A stretch of 64,000 nucleotides of DNA, from contig NZ_AP025943.1 of the NCBI RefSeq assembly GCF_026072915.1, positions 1,240,001-1,304,000 on the forward strand. The letters are read 5' to 3'. The notes beneath the pieces are model-generated. The model was not told the DNA's origin. It made no database searches and saw nothing but the letters and a program-made list of their open reading frames with translations. Each line of letters opens with the position of its first letter. Within the stretch, counting starts at the first letter, position 1. Shown one piece after another: positions 19,010-31,092 of the stretch. Made by a program: the position numbers and the translations under genes. The DNA is from Akkermansia biwaensis (lineage in GTDB: Bacteria; Verrucomicrobiota; Verrucomicrobiia; Verrucomicrobiales; Akkermansiaceae).

Positions 19010-20074
19010 ATGAACGTCTTGCTCACAGGGGTATGCTTTTTATGTTCTTCGGCCGCCTTGTTAGAGGCGGCAGAAATCCCTGTTTTTTCTCTTTCTTTTT
19101 CAGAGCTTCCCTCTTTTCTTCAGTGGAACATACGGAAACAAGTTTCTAGACAGGGCGACCTTATTGAATCCTGGACGGGCTGGAATTCTGCATTAAAGAA
19201 TTCGGAAGGCCCTCACGGAGGCCTTGTTTTTATGCAGGAAATCGATCTTGTGGGGGATGAGCGGAAAGAAAGAATCTTCTTGTATCAAAGCCCCGAAGTA
19301 GCCCGAACCCTTCCACGGCAGGATGAACATGTGAGGGTCATCTGCAATGCAGATGGTACCTGCCTTTATACAATTCCTTCCTTCTGCCTGCGCGGGAAGA
19401 AAATCGGCAATGTTTTCCGCGGTGAAGAAGCCTATTATTTTTGTCCTGACAGGCATGTTAACAGGTTTCGCTTTACCTATGGATGGAAGCAATGGGAACT
19501 AACGGAACAGTATGGCAGGGTATTGGAATGGAGTGGCTGTGAAGAGACTGATCCCAAAGATGGAACCCACTGGAAAAGCGGTGTGGAGCAGACGGAAAGC
19601 GTTTATGTAACTACGGGCGTCATTAAGGAAACATGCTCCCTTTCCCCAGGCAGACGCCGGGTCCCTCTTTCCCAGATAGCCGAAGGTGAAGATCCGTTTG
19701 AAACAATAGTAAAAGAAAAGGCAAAATCGCCTGCATCACCTGAACAGGAAAAATTGAAAGAAAACAAGCCTTCTGAAACAGTTTGGGTTGTTTCCCTATT
19801 TGAGCTTCTTACGCAGGATATTCCCCATTGGAAATGCTTTAGGGAAGTTTCTTTAAAAGAGGCGGAAAAAGAATGGAGGAAAGTTTCCGGTCCTGCCATT
19901 GAACAATCCCGGCAATGGAACCAGAAAGAAGCCGTGCGGGCCATGGATGCGCTTCTTCACGTAAAAAATCTCCGAGAAGTAAAAGCCTGTCCCTTATTTC
20001 CATCTCCGGCTGAAACTGTATTTGAAAGAAGTTCAATGAAGCCGGAAGGAGCTGTGGACCGGGAAGAGCCGTAA
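19010..20074 (+). CDS. Secreted protein of unknown function
   Basis: The ATG at 19010 gives 354 residues starting MNVLLTGVCFLCSSAALLEA, a signal peptide; the upstream 31 codons of the open frame precede it and are not needed. The mature part is rich in Trp, Glu and Lys with several Cys, has a possible coiled or charged stretch around residues 230-260 (KEKAKSPASPEQEKLKENK) and no recognised domain or catalytic motif. Base composition is visibly more AT-rich than in the flanking genes. It stands alone between the DUF4091 gene and the convergent HxlR regulator. I do not recognise the family. Confidence 0.65.
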   Translation: MNVLLTGVCFLCSSAALLEAAEIPVFSLSFSELPSFLQWNIRKQVSRQGDLIESWTGWNSALKNSEGPHGGLVFMQEIDLVGDERKERIFLYQSPEVARTLPRQDEHVRVICNADGTCLYTIPSFCLRGKKIGNVFRGEEAYYFCPDRHVNRFRFTYGWKQWELTEQYGRVLEWSGCEETDPKDGTHWKSGVEQTESVYVTTGVIKETCSLSPGRRRVPLSQIAEGEDPFETIVKEKAKSPASPEQEKLKENKPSETVWVVSLFELLTQDIPHWKCFREVSLKEAEKEWRKVSGPAIEQSRQWNQKEAVRAMDALLHVKNLREVKACPLFPSPAETVFERSSMKPEGAVDREEP

Positions 20075-20093
20075 AAACAGGAATATTCTTTGT

Positions 20094-20435
20094 CTAGCGG
20101 GCTTGGTGGATGTCCATTTGCTGATAGGCCTTTCCCCAGCGGGACATGGAAGCCAGAATGGGATGCAGGCTGTAGCCCAGTTCCGTAAGTGTATATTCCA
20201 CGCGCGGGGGGACTTCGGCATAAACCTTGCGGGTGAGCAGGCCATCTTCTTCCATGGCCCGCAGATTGGCTGTCAGGACTTTCTGTGTTACGGGACCGAT
20301 GGATTTCCGGAGTTCTCCGAATCGTTTTGTTCCTTCCAGCAAATCCCGGATAATCAGGACTTTCCATCGGGAGGAAATCAGTTGGAGAGTCGTCTCGACG
20401 GGACATGGAGTCATTTTGCAAGTCATTGGTTTCAA
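20094..20435 (-). CDS. HxlR-family transcriptional regulator
   Basis: 113 residues forming a winged helix. The start CPVETTLQLISSRWKVLIIRD and the FGELRKSIGPVTQKVLTANLRAMEEDGLL region are the classical HxlR signature, with the near-N-terminal Cys (residue 11) that acts as a redox or aldehyde sensor in some members. It ends with a wing (VPPRVEYTLTELG). HxlR proteins typically respond to electrophiles, aldehydes or redox-active compounds. It is divergently transcribed from a cupin gene with 133 bp between them, so that gene is the probable target. The first ATG is used; a start at residue 4 or 8 is also possible. Confidence 0.88.
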   Translation of the reverse strand: MKPMTCKMTPCPVETTLQLISSRWKVLIIRDLLEGTKRFGELRKSIGPVTQKVLTANLRAMEEDGLLTRKVYAEVPPRVEYTLTELGYSLHPILASMSRWGKAYQQMDIHQAR

Positions 20436-20568
20436 ATGATGGTTTCCTTTTGGTAACTAAAGCACAATTTTCTGCCTACTTTACAGATGGGATATTCAGG
20501 CCTACTGTAGGGAAGGTTTGCCGGACAGGCAAGCATGATAGGGAATAAATCACAAACACGGGAATAAA
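20436..20568. promoter_or_regulatory. Divergent control region between HxlR regulator and cupin gene
   Basis: 133 bp serving both promoters. It contains TTGCC-N5-GGCAA (20517-20531) and CCTACTGTAGGG (20502-20513), the latter an almost perfect dyad. Either could be the HxlR operator; no experimental support is visible. Confidence 0.35.
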
Positions 20569-21021
20569 ATGAAACGAATGGAAAAAATAGCCGGCGGTGA
20601 AAATTTCAGCGCGTCAAGTGTCGGCAAATTTAATGAATTGGGCGATTATGTTCTGGAACTTTCTCCGGAAGTGAAAATTCCGGGCAAGGTATTCGGAGGA
20701 GCTGCCCTGCATACAGGCGGGGGGGATTTTTCCTTCCAGCTTTTTCAGCCGGGCACGGAAACGGGATTCCTGCACACGCACAAGAATCATGAGGAACTCT
20801 ACTTTTTCCTCAGCGGCAGGGGAGAATTCCAGGTGGACGGTACAGTTTTTCCCGTAGCTGAAGGTAGCGTTGTCCGCGTAGCGCCGCCGGGGAAGCGTTC
20901 CGTGCGCAATAATGGTTCGGAGCCGCTCGTGATGCTCTGTGTGCAGTATCGCGGAAATACGTTTACGAGCGAGGATGCGCTGGACGGCGACATTCTTGAT
21001 GAACCTGTGAAGTGGCAATAG
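20569..21021 (+). CDS. Cupin-domain protein
   Basis: 150 residues with a conserved cupin core: motif 1 around HTHKNHEELYFFLSGRGEF (His, His, Glu metal ligands) and motif 2 around PPGKRSVRNNG, where the usual ligand His is replaced by Arg/Ser. The overall size fits a small single-domain cupin. Cupins with this shape include sugar or hormone-type small-molecule isomerases and dioxygenases, so no exact reaction can be assigned. The divergent HxlR gene suggests expression in response to a redox or electrophile signal. The start follows a purine-rich ataaaATG context rather than a strong Shine-Dalgarno. Confidence 0.85.
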   Translation: MKRMEKIAGGENFSASSVGKFNELGDYVLELSPEVKIPGKVFGGAALHTGGGDFSFQLFQPGTETGFLHTHKNHEELYFFLSGRGEFQVDGTVFPVAEGSVVRVAPPGKRSVRNNGSEPLVMLCVQYRGNTFTSEDALDGDILDEPVKWQ

Positions 21022-21236
21022 CAGACTGCGGCGCGGTGCTCCCGCCAGGCAAATCACGGAAAGAATGCCGTTTCGGATTGTCCCGGAGCGGCGTTCCTTT
21101 TGGCTGTCAGCCGTTGGGAGGAAAAATTGGCCGGGATTCATGGCGGTTTTAAACTCGGGCATGCTTTATGCGGCGCCTGGCAAACAAGGGAAGGGCGGGA
21201 TCATGAAAGCATCATGCCCGGACAAGCCGTAAATCA

Positions 21237-21276
21237 ATAAAAAACGCCCCTGGCGGAAGAACCGCGCAGGGGCGTT
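21237..21276 (-). terminator. Intrinsic terminator of nifJ
   Basis: Ten-bp stem AACGCCCCTG (21243-21252) / CAGGGGCGTT (21267-21276). On the minus strand it follows the nifJ stop (21298) and is followed by a T-run (A6 on plus, 21239-21244). Confidence 0.9.
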
Positions 21277-21297
21277 GAAATTCAGAAGCGATGACCC

Positions 21298-24882
<3,585 letters not shown>

Positions 24883-25027
24883 AAGTCTGCACGGATAGTA
24901 TAATTGATAAATAAGGTGCGTCTTAACGGGGCTGGTTATAACATGTCCGGCTGCAAAGGTAAAAGCAATTATGCGTATGTGACCCCCTGCCGTTCATTTT
25001 TTATAATAAGACCAGATACGAACCAGA

Positions 25028-25048
25028 GAAAAAAATGCCGCTTGCGGC
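25028..25048 (-). terminator. Minus-strand terminator-like hairpin without an obvious upstream gene
   Basis: Stem GCCGC-TT-GCGGC (25037-25048). On the minus strand it is followed by seven or eight T residues (A-run on plus, about 25028-25035). No confident minus-strand gene ends here, so it may end a small RNA or an unannotated short transcript, or be chance. Confidence 0.45.
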
Positions 25049-25277
25049 GTATGATATTGGTTTTCTTAGAGAAAGCTTGTCTTTTTAAAAAGAAGGCAGG
25101 ACGTTAAAAATGCAATTTCAGAATATTTGCCTGAACTTCCTCGGCTGTGGAAAAAGCGGCTCTTCTCTTCGCCGCAGGCCGGTCGCGGAGAATGGAATCC
25201 TCCCCGTGGGATGCCTGGGGTAAACGGCATTTCATGCAGGGCGGGCCGCCAAAAATGGATTCTGCCTGACAATCCGC

Positions 25278-25306
25278 TAGCCAAAACGGAGTCAAGCCTT
25301 TAAAAT
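25278..25306 (+). promoter_or_regulatory. Candidate promoter of lysS
   Basis: TAGCCA (25278-25283) and TAAAAT (25301-25306) with 17-bp spacing. The predicted start of transcription (about 25313) is only 3 nt from the lysS ATG (25316), which would make the mRNA nearly leaderless. The -35 part CTAGCCAAAACG resembles the CTTGCCAARCG box found at both tRNA promoters in this window. Confidence 0.5.
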
Positions 25307-25315
25307 CCCCGCACT

Positions 25316-26797
25316 ATGTCCGAACAACAGCAGGCACATCCCAATACGACGGAATCCGAACTCATTGCCGTGCGCCGCGACAAGCTCGCCAAAATCCGCG
25401 AGCTGGGAATCGACCCCTACGGTGCAAGATTTGACGCGACCACCACGCCCGCCGAGTTGAAGGCCGACTTCCAGGAAGACAGGCAGGTGGCCGTGGCCGG
25501 GCGCCTGCTGGCCATTCGGGACATGGGCAAATCCCAGTTCTTCGTCATTGGGGACGTGCGCGGCAAAATCCAGGGCTTCCTGCACCGGAATGAAGTGGAC
25601 GAAACCACCTGGAACCTGTGGAAGCTGCTGGACCGCGGGGACTGGGTCGGCATTACGGGAACCACGTTCCTGACGCGTACCGGGGAGCCTACCGTCAAGG
25701 TCTCCGGCCTGGTCATCCTTTCCAAGAGCCTCCGCCCCCTGCCGGACAAATGGCACGGCCTGGCGGACAAGGAAGTTACCTACCGCAAGCGCCATCTGGA
25801 CCTCATTTCCAATGAGGAAAGCGCCTCCCTGTTTGTCACCCGCTCCCTGATGATCGCGGAAATCCGCCGTTTCCTTCAGGACCGCGGCTATCTGGAAGTG
25901 GAAACCCCCATGCTCCAGGACGTGGCGGGGGGCGCCGCCGCCAAGCCGTTTGAAACGTACCATAACGCGCTGGACATGCCGCTCACGCTGCGCATTGCCC
26001 CGGAACTCTTCCTCAAGCGCCTGATGGTGGGCGGATTCACCAAGATTTTTGAACTCAACCGCAGTTTCCGTAACGAGGGCATCGACCGCCGCCACAATCC
26101 GGAATTCACGATGCTGGAAGCCTACTGCGCCTGCGGAGACTTTGAAACCATGGCGGACATGGTGGAAGAACTCATCTGCCATCTGGCGGAAACGTTCTGC
26201 GGCGGCCTCCAGATCGACCACAAGGATGCGGAAGGCAACGTGCTTTATACCATTGACCTCACGCGCCCGTGGAAGCGTGCCGACTACCAGGACCTGATCC
26301 GCGGCGTGGCCGGCCGGGACTGGTTTGACATCACGCCGGAAGAACGCCGCGCCCGCTGTGCGGAACTGGGTGTGGAAATCAGCCCGGACATGAAGGACGT
26401 GGACGTTTCCCAGCAGGTATATGAAAAACTGGTGGAGGAAAAAACGATGAACCCCTGCTTCGTCACCCACGTTGCCAAGGACCTGGTGCCCCTGGCCAAG
26501 CTCAACAGGGAAAACCCGGACGTGGTGGATGTGTACGAGCTGGTGATCAACGGCCAGGAAATCTCCCCCGGCTATTCCGAACTCAATGACCCGGACGTCC
26601 AGAAGGAACGCCTGGAACACCAGGCCGCCGGGGAAACCCAGCGCGTGGACTACGACTTCATTGAAACGCTGGAATACGGCATGCCCTCGGCGGGCGGCAT
26701 CGGCATCGGCATTGACCGGGTCATCATGATGCTGACAGGCGCGTCTTCCATTCGCGACGTCCTGCTCTTCCCCCAGTTGAAGCGGAAGGACAGTTAA
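25316..26797 (+). CDS. lysS: Lysyl-tRNA synthetase (class II)
   Basis: 493 residues, normal for class II LysRS. The N-terminal OB-fold anticodon-binding domain is followed by the catalytic core, with motif 1 (VETPMLQ), motif 2 (SFRNEGIDRRHNPEFTMLE split as FRNEGID and HNPEFTMLEAY) and motif 3 (GIGIGIDRVIMMLTG). It charges tRNA-Lys. The gene starts a probable operon with the PP2C-like phosphatase gene 16 bp downstream. The promoter predicts a very short leader. Confidence 0.97.
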   Translation: MSEQQQAHPNTTESELIAVRRDKLAKIRELGIDPYGARFDATTTPAELKADFQEDRQVAVAGRLLAIRDMGKSQFFVIGDVRGKIQGFLHRNEVDETTWNLWKLLDRGDWVGITGTTFLTRTGEPTVKVSGLVILSKSLRPLPDKWHGLADKEVTYRKRHLDLISNEESASLFVTRSLMIAEIRRFLQDRGYLEVETPMLQDVAGGAAAKPFETYHNALDMPLTLRIAPELFLKRLMVGGFTKIFELNRSFRNEGIDRRHNPEFTMLEAYCACGDFETMADMVEELICHLAETFCGGLQIDHKDAEGNVLYTIDLTRPWKRADYQDLIRGVAGRDWFDITPEERRARCAELGVEISPDMKDVDVSQQVYEKLVEEKTMNPCFVTHVAKDLVPLAKLNRENPDVVDVYELVINGQEISPGYSELNDPDVQKERLEHQAAGETQRVDYDFIETLEYGMPSAGGIGIGIDRVIMMLTGASSIRDVLLFPQLKRKDS

Positions 26798-26813
26798 TTT
26801 TACCGCATGCCGC

Positions 26814-27584
26814 ATGGCCCGACGCACTCCCGATACCCTGGACTGCGCTTCCGCTCAATGGATCGGCAAACGCCGCGAGCAGGAAGACGTGGTCAAAAGC
26901 CTTTCCGTTGACGGCGGAATGCTGGGAATCGTGTGCGACGGCATGGGCGGCCATCTCCGCGGCGCCTGCGCCTCCTGCGTGGTGGCGGATGCATTTGCCT
27001 CCGCGTTTGCGGAAAGCGGCCAGCAGGAAATCCCCGCCCGCCTGGCGGAAGCGCTGCACGCGGGCAATGAGGCGCTGGCCGCTACCCAAAAGGAACCTGA
27101 AGAATCCGGAACCACCCTACTGGCCGCATTCATCCGGGACCGCTGCCTGTGGTGGATCAGTGTGGGGGATTCCCCCCTTTACTTGTGGAGCGGCACGGAC
27201 GGGTCCTGCATGGACCGCCTCAATGAAGACCATTCCATGAGACCGATTGCGGACTGCCTTTACCGGAAGGGGGAAATGTCCCTCCAGCGGGCCCTGCGGC
27301 AGCGTTGCGTGCTCCGCTCCGCCGTGATGGGCGGCCCCGTGGAGCTGGTAGACATCAGCGTGATGCCCCTGCTGCTCCATCCCGGGGATGCCGTTCTGGC
27401 CTGTTCGGACGGCTTGCAGGTCTGGTCCGAACTGTTGAGGGAGCCTTCATTCTTGGCCCTTAAGGCGGCGCGGGAGCGTTCCAGCCGGCATCTGGTGGAA
27501 ACCGTCATGGAGCAGGTAAAGGACATGCTGGAACCCCAGCAGGACAATGCTTCCGTCTGGGCCGCCGTGGTTAGGAAGTCTTGA
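26814..27584 (+). CDS. PP2C-like serine/threonine protein phosphatase
   Basis: 256 residues with PPM/PP2C signatures: RREQEDVVKSL at residues 20-30, IVCDGMGGH with the metal-binding Asp near residue 42, ISVGDSPLYLW, and VLACSDGLQV. The family is Mn/Mg-dependent and dephosphorylates Ser/Thr kinase targets. The position 16 bp after lysS suggests co-transcription, though a functional link to lysine charging is not implied. No paired serine/threonine kinase is in the window. The start at 26814 is the first ATG after lysS. Confidence 0.9.
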   Translation: MARRTPDTLDCASAQWIGKRREQEDVVKSLSVDGGMLGIVCDGMGGHLRGACASCVVADAFASAFAESGQQEIPARLAEALHAGNEALAATQKEPEESGTTLLAAFIRDRCLWWISVGDSPLYLWSGTDGSCMDRLNEDHSMRPIADCLYRKGEMSLQRALRQRCVLRSAVMGGPVELVDISVMPLLLHPGDAVLACSDGLQVWSELLREPSFLALKAARERSSRHLVETVMEQVKDMLEPQQDNASVWAAVVRKS

Positions 27585-27603
27585 AAACCTTCCTCTACAG
27601 CCG

Positions 27604-28347
27604 TTAAAACGGATTCAGCGTGAACCACAGGGCGGGCGCCACCTTCCCGTTGCGTCCCTTGGCAATCAACTCCGCCAGTTTGGCGCTCCACATGTCGATC
27701 GTCTTCCGGTGGTTGCCGTACATCGTGTAATCCCTGGCGCTTCCGAAAACGGTCGGTTCGTCCGAACGGTAGTCGCCAAACACGGCCAGGCGCTCCCCGG
27801 TGCGTGCATCCGTCACACGGCCCGACATCGCCATGTCCCCTTTGGAGATCAACCCCAGGCCGTAGGAAACCCCCGGAATGAAAAAGGAGGATCCCAGGGA
27901 CAGGAGATTGACGCCCACCAGGGTGCGGTTGATGCTGACAAAGGCTGTCTCCAGTACCAGGTCAGCTTTTTGACGGCTGTCCGCCAGGGCGATGGGAAGT
28001 CCCGGCTGTGCGGCCAGATCTTCCCGGAGTTTTCGGTCAAACTCTCCCGCCAGTTTCATGGCCTGGGCCTTGAACTCTTCCGGATGCCAGTGCCGGTCCG
28101 CTCCCGGCGTCAGGTAGTCGATGGTCGTTGGAGCGATGTAAAGCCGCTTGTAATGCTTCTCTTTTCCCTGGACTTTCGGGTTCACCCAAAGTCCTTCAAA
28201 GGGGGCGTTCCACGGTTGCAGGGTCTCGGGGGCAAACTCTGTCTTCGGTATTTTGGCAAGCAGATGTTCCGTGCATGAGCAGAACAGGCCGGCCAGGGCG
28301 GCGCAGGCGAATGCCAGCGGGAAAAAGGATTTCATCAGGGTTTTCAT
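27604..28347 (-). CDS. Predicted lipoprotein, DUF3313-like
   Basis: The ATG at 28347 (MKTLMKSFFPLAFACA) gives 247 residues with a hydrophobic export signal ending at LAGLFCSC, where the last Cys may be lipidated. The mature part contains WNAPFEGLWVNPKV, ADLVLETAFVSINR, VSYGLGLISKGDMAMSGRVTDARTGE, and a C-terminal helical segment, features of the DUF3313 (putative lipoprotein) family. Function is unknown; the family is usually periplasmic or outer-membrane anchored. It is convergent with the PP2C gene across a 19-bp gap and divergent from the next gene, so it appears monocistronic. Confidence 0.65.
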   Translation of the reverse strand: MKTLMKSFFPLAFACAALAGLFCSCTEHLLAKIPKTEFAPETLQPWNAPFEGLWVNPKVQGKEKHYKRLYIAPTTIDYLTPGADRHWHPEEFKAQAMKLAGEFDRKLREDLAAQPGLPIALADSRQKADLVLETAFVSINRTLVGVNLLSLGSSFFIPGVSYGLGLISKGDMAMSGRVTDARTGERLAVFGDYRSDEPTVFGSARDYTMYGNHRKTIDMWSAKLAELIAKGRNGKVAPALWFTLNPF

Positions 28348-28520
28348 GAGGACGGAATTTGTGTGAAGACTAGCAAAGCTCGGGAAAATCGGCAAGGGAA
28401 TCCCTCTGGTGAAGAAAAATGCTGCGGACTGTGCGGAAACGGCACGGTTCGCGCTCCGGAAACCGGGAATATGAGAATTCGGGTTGAAATCACGAAAAAA
28501 CGGACTAATGATACAATCCT

Positions 28521-29291
28521 GTGAGAACTATCCTTTGCTCTTTATTGCTGGCTTCCTCCGTTGCCGTTGCTGCCCCTGTTTCCATTGGAGTGGCTCCTTC
28601 CGGCGTCGTTGTACGGTTTGATATGCAAAACTCCCCCGGCTTTATTTTTGTAAGCGAGCCTTTTCCCGGTGTGGAAGTAGGGTTGATCCTGACTCCCTCC
28701 GGGGAAAAGGTACAGCTGGCCGCCGGCAGGGAGGACGGACGCCTTGTTTGTACGGATTCCACAGGAAAGGACTTGGGCAAGGTAATGATGATCCCCGTTT
28801 ATTCCATGGGGGTTGTCCTGCCGCCGCAATACGGATGCGCCGTGGCTGCCCGGGAAGCGCCTGCCCCGGAAGCGCAATGGATTCATGTCAAGGGAACCTT
28901 GCCCGTGCAAGTGCTGGACGGAGAGGAACAAATGGAGCCTGTCGCGCTTGAAATGAAAAAGGGGGCAACTGCTTCCGCGGGCCATGTGGCGCTCACGGTG
29001 GAAAACGCTGTTGTCAAGGACGGTTCCGTCACGTTGAACTTGAAATTATCCCGGAAAAACAGGGACGTTCCGGTAGATAGAATTCTCTTTCAGAAAATGG
29101 ATGGGGCCGCGCTTGAAGCGGAGGGCAATCCGAAACAAGTCCACATGGCAAATGAGAACTATACGGTTGAATACGAATATGTCATCCCTTCTACGGATGC
29201 GGAACTTAAAGTGGTGCTCTTCAAAAAGACGGGCAGGGAAGTACAGGTGCCTCTTGACCTGAAAGTGGGTCTCGGAGGCCCCGCCAGGTAG
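28521..29291 (+). CDS. Secreted protein of unknown function
   Basis: GTG start. 256 residues with a signal peptide (MRTILCSLLLASSVAVAAPV). The mature protein is beta-rich, with a likely two-domain layout: an N-terminal part with many hydrophobic beta strands up to about residue 110 and a C-terminal part from about residue 115. No catalytic motif, lipobox or membrane anchor is visible. It is 82 bp upstream of plsY, so co-transcription is possible but not required. I do not recognise the family. Confidence 0.65.
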   Translation: MRTILCSLLLASSVAVAAPVSIGVAPSGVVVRFDMQNSPGFIFVSEPFPGVEVGLILTPSGEKVQLAAGREDGRLVCTDSTGKDLGKVMMIPVYSMGVVLPPQYGCAVAAREAPAPEAQWIHVKGTLPVQVLDGEEQMEPVALEMKKGATASAGHVALTVENAVVKDGSVTLNLKLSRKNRDVPVDRILFQKMDGAALEAEGNPKQVHMANENYTVEYEYVIPSTDAELKVVLFKKTGREVQVPLDLKVGLGGPAR

Positions 29292-29373
29292 GGAAGGCCG
29301 TTCCGGCGTCCGGGGCCGGGAAATTCTCAATTGTCATTTCCCCGGTGCAGGGGTAGAATGCTTTCCACACGAA

Positions 29374-30030
29374 ATGACTGCCTGGATAGTTCTCTACATT
29401 GCGGCCTCCTATCTGGTGGGAGCGGTTCCGTTCGGCTACCTTGCCGGCAGGTGCAGGGGGCTTGATCTCAGAAAGGAAGGGTCTTGCAACATTGGCGCTA
29501 CCAACGCATGGCGCGTGTTGGGCTGGCGGTGGGGCGCACCGGTATTTGCCCTGGACTTTCTGAAAGGGTTCATTCCCGTATTCGGCGCATTGCACTGGCT
29601 GCCGTTTCTGACCGGGGACAGTGCCGGATGGGACTTCAACACGGCGGTGGTCCTGGTATGTTTTGCCGTGGTGCTGGGCCATACGTACACCTGTTTTCTC
29701 GGATTCAAGGGGGGAAAGGGCGTGGCGACAACGGCGGGCGTTCTCTTTGCCCTCAATCCGGCAGTGGCCTGTACGGCTTTGGCTACATGGCTGGTGCTCG
29801 TAGGAATATCCGGCATCGTCTCCCTGGCCAGCATTCTGGCGGCGGTTGCGATGATCGTGGCGGGATGGTGGATGTATCCGCTCGCCGAGGGAGGAAGCAT
29901 CTCGTCCCAGGTTCTCTATATTGCCTTCTTTACGTTGATCGGCCTGCTGGTCATTTTCAAACACCGTTCCAACATGGCAAGACTGTTCAACGGAACGGAA
30001 CACTCCTTCTACTCCAAAAAGTCCAAGTAA
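29374..30030 (+). CDS. plsY: Acyl-phosphate glycerol-3-phosphate acyltransferase
   Basis: PlsY transfers the acyl group from acyl-phosphate to glycerol-3-phosphate, the first step of phospholipid synthesis. 218 residues with at least five hydrophobic membrane segments. Signature loops are visible: VGAVPFGYLAGR, GSCNIGATNAWR and the GFKGGKGVATTAG motif, which match the conserved PlsY loops containing the substrate-binding Ser, Arg and Gly-Lys-Gly. The stop is 1 bp before the gpsA start, so the two are cotranscribed and coupled; GpsA supplies the glycerol-3-phosphate that PlsY uses. Confidence 0.95.
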   Translation: MTAWIVLYIAASYLVGAVPFGYLAGRCRGLDLRKEGSCNIGATNAWRVLGWRWGAPVFALDFLKGFIPVFGALHWLPFLTGDSAGWDFNTAVVLVCFAVVLGHTYTCFLGFKGGKGVATTAGVLFALNPAVACTALATWLVLVGISGIVSLASILAAVAMIVAGWWMYPLAEGGSISSQVLYIAFFTLIGLLVIFKHRSNMARLFNGTEHSFYSKKSK

Positions 30031-30031
30031 G

Positions 30032-31054
30032 ATGATAAATCGGTTACATAAAATAGCGGTGATCGGCGCCGGTTCCTGGGGCACGGCTTTGTCCATGGTG
30101 CTGGCAACCAGAGAATGCGAGGTTGTGCTGTGGACTCCCGTGGAGGCCCAGGCCAGGGAACTGGCGGAAACGAGGCGCAACCCTGTTCTATCTGAAACCG
30201 CCGCTCCCCTGGCTCCCAACATTCATCCCACTTGTGATCTGAACCTGGTGAAAGATGCGGAACTGATCGTGGTGGTGGTGCCTTCCGTAGCCATGCGTTC
30301 CGTAGCGCAGCAGCTGCGTGATCTGCCCGTGCGGCCGGATGCCGTCATTGTCTCCTGCACCAAGGGCATTGAACAGGGCACCCATAAAAGGATGACGGAA
30401 ATTCTCCAGGAATATCTCCCTTCAAACCCCATCGGCGTGCTTTCCGGTCCCAACCATGCGGAGGACATTTGTCTGGGCCTTCCCTCCGCGTCCTTGATTG
30501 GTTTTGAGGATCCGCAATATGCGGACTGGGTGCAGCAAATATTTGCCTCCAAGACCTTCCGGGTTTATTCCGCTACGGATATCATCGGAATGCAGCTCGG
30601 AGGAACCATCAAAAACGTTTTTGCCATTGGCGCCGGATTGTGCGAGGGGCTGAACCTGGGGGATAACGCCCAGGCCGCCCTGCTGACCCGCGGTCTGGCT
30701 GAAATGACGCGCATCGGCGTAGCCAGCGGTGGCCGAAGGGAAACTTTCATGGGTCTTTCAGGCGTGGGTGATCTCATTGTCACCTGCTATTCGCGCCATT
30801 CCCGCAACCAGACGGTGGGGCGCAGGCTGGCGGAAGGAAAAAGCCTCCAGGAAATCCTGGATACCCTGGGCATGGTGGCGGAAGGGGTGCCCAACACGCT
30901 CTCCGTATATGAAATCGCCCGGAAGCTGAAAGTGCGCACGCCCCTGATAGATGCGGTTTATGCTGTGCTTTATGAATCCAAGGCGCCGATGGAGGTCCTT
31001 ACGGAACTGATGACGCGGGACCCCAGACCGGAAATGGATGCAGACGATCATTGA
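30032..31054 (+). CDS. gpsA: Glycerol-3-phosphate dehydrogenase [NAD(P)+]
   Basis: 340 residues, standard length. The N-terminal Rossmann motif is VIGAGSWGTALS (residues 10-21), and the C-terminal domain has IGMQLGGTIKNVFAIGAG, with the catalytic Lys, and ARKLKVRTPLIDAVY. It reduces dihydroxyacetone phosphate to sn-glycerol-3-phosphate, the substrate for PlsY encoded directly upstream. The operon arrangement plsY-gpsA is common in bacteria. The downstream pseudogene begins 38 bp after the stop. Confidence 0.97.
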   Translation: MINRLHKIAVIGAGSWGTALSMVLATRECEVVLWTPVEAQARELAETRRNPVLSETAAPLAPNIHPTCDLNLVKDAELIVVVVPSVAMRSVAQQLRDLPVRPDAVIVSCTKGIEQGTHKRMTEILQEYLPSNPIGVLSGPNHAEDICLGLPSASLIGFEDPQYADWVQQIFASKTFRVYSATDIIGMQLGGTIKNVFAIGAGLCEGLNLGDNAQAALLTRGLAEMTRIGVASGGRRETFMGLSGVGDLIVTCYSRHSRNQTVGRRLAEGKSLQEILDTLGMVAEGVPNTLSVYEIARKLKVRTPLIDAVYAVLYESKAPMEVLTELMTRDPRPEMDADDH

Positions 31055-31092
31055 TCGGGGCTGTGGTGGGGGTGAGCCGGCACAGGCTTGCT

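Larger units (their letters stand above)
24883..25315. other. 433-bp gap between nifJ and lysS
   Basis: Divergent promoter region for leftward nifJ and rightward lysS. It also contains a minus-strand terminator-like hairpin (25028-25048) and a 12-bp palindrome CTTTTTAAAAAG (25081-25092). Short frames here (24904-25107 plus; 25066-25284 and 25104-25295 minus) lack family resemblance or convincing starts and were not called. Confidence 0.5.
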
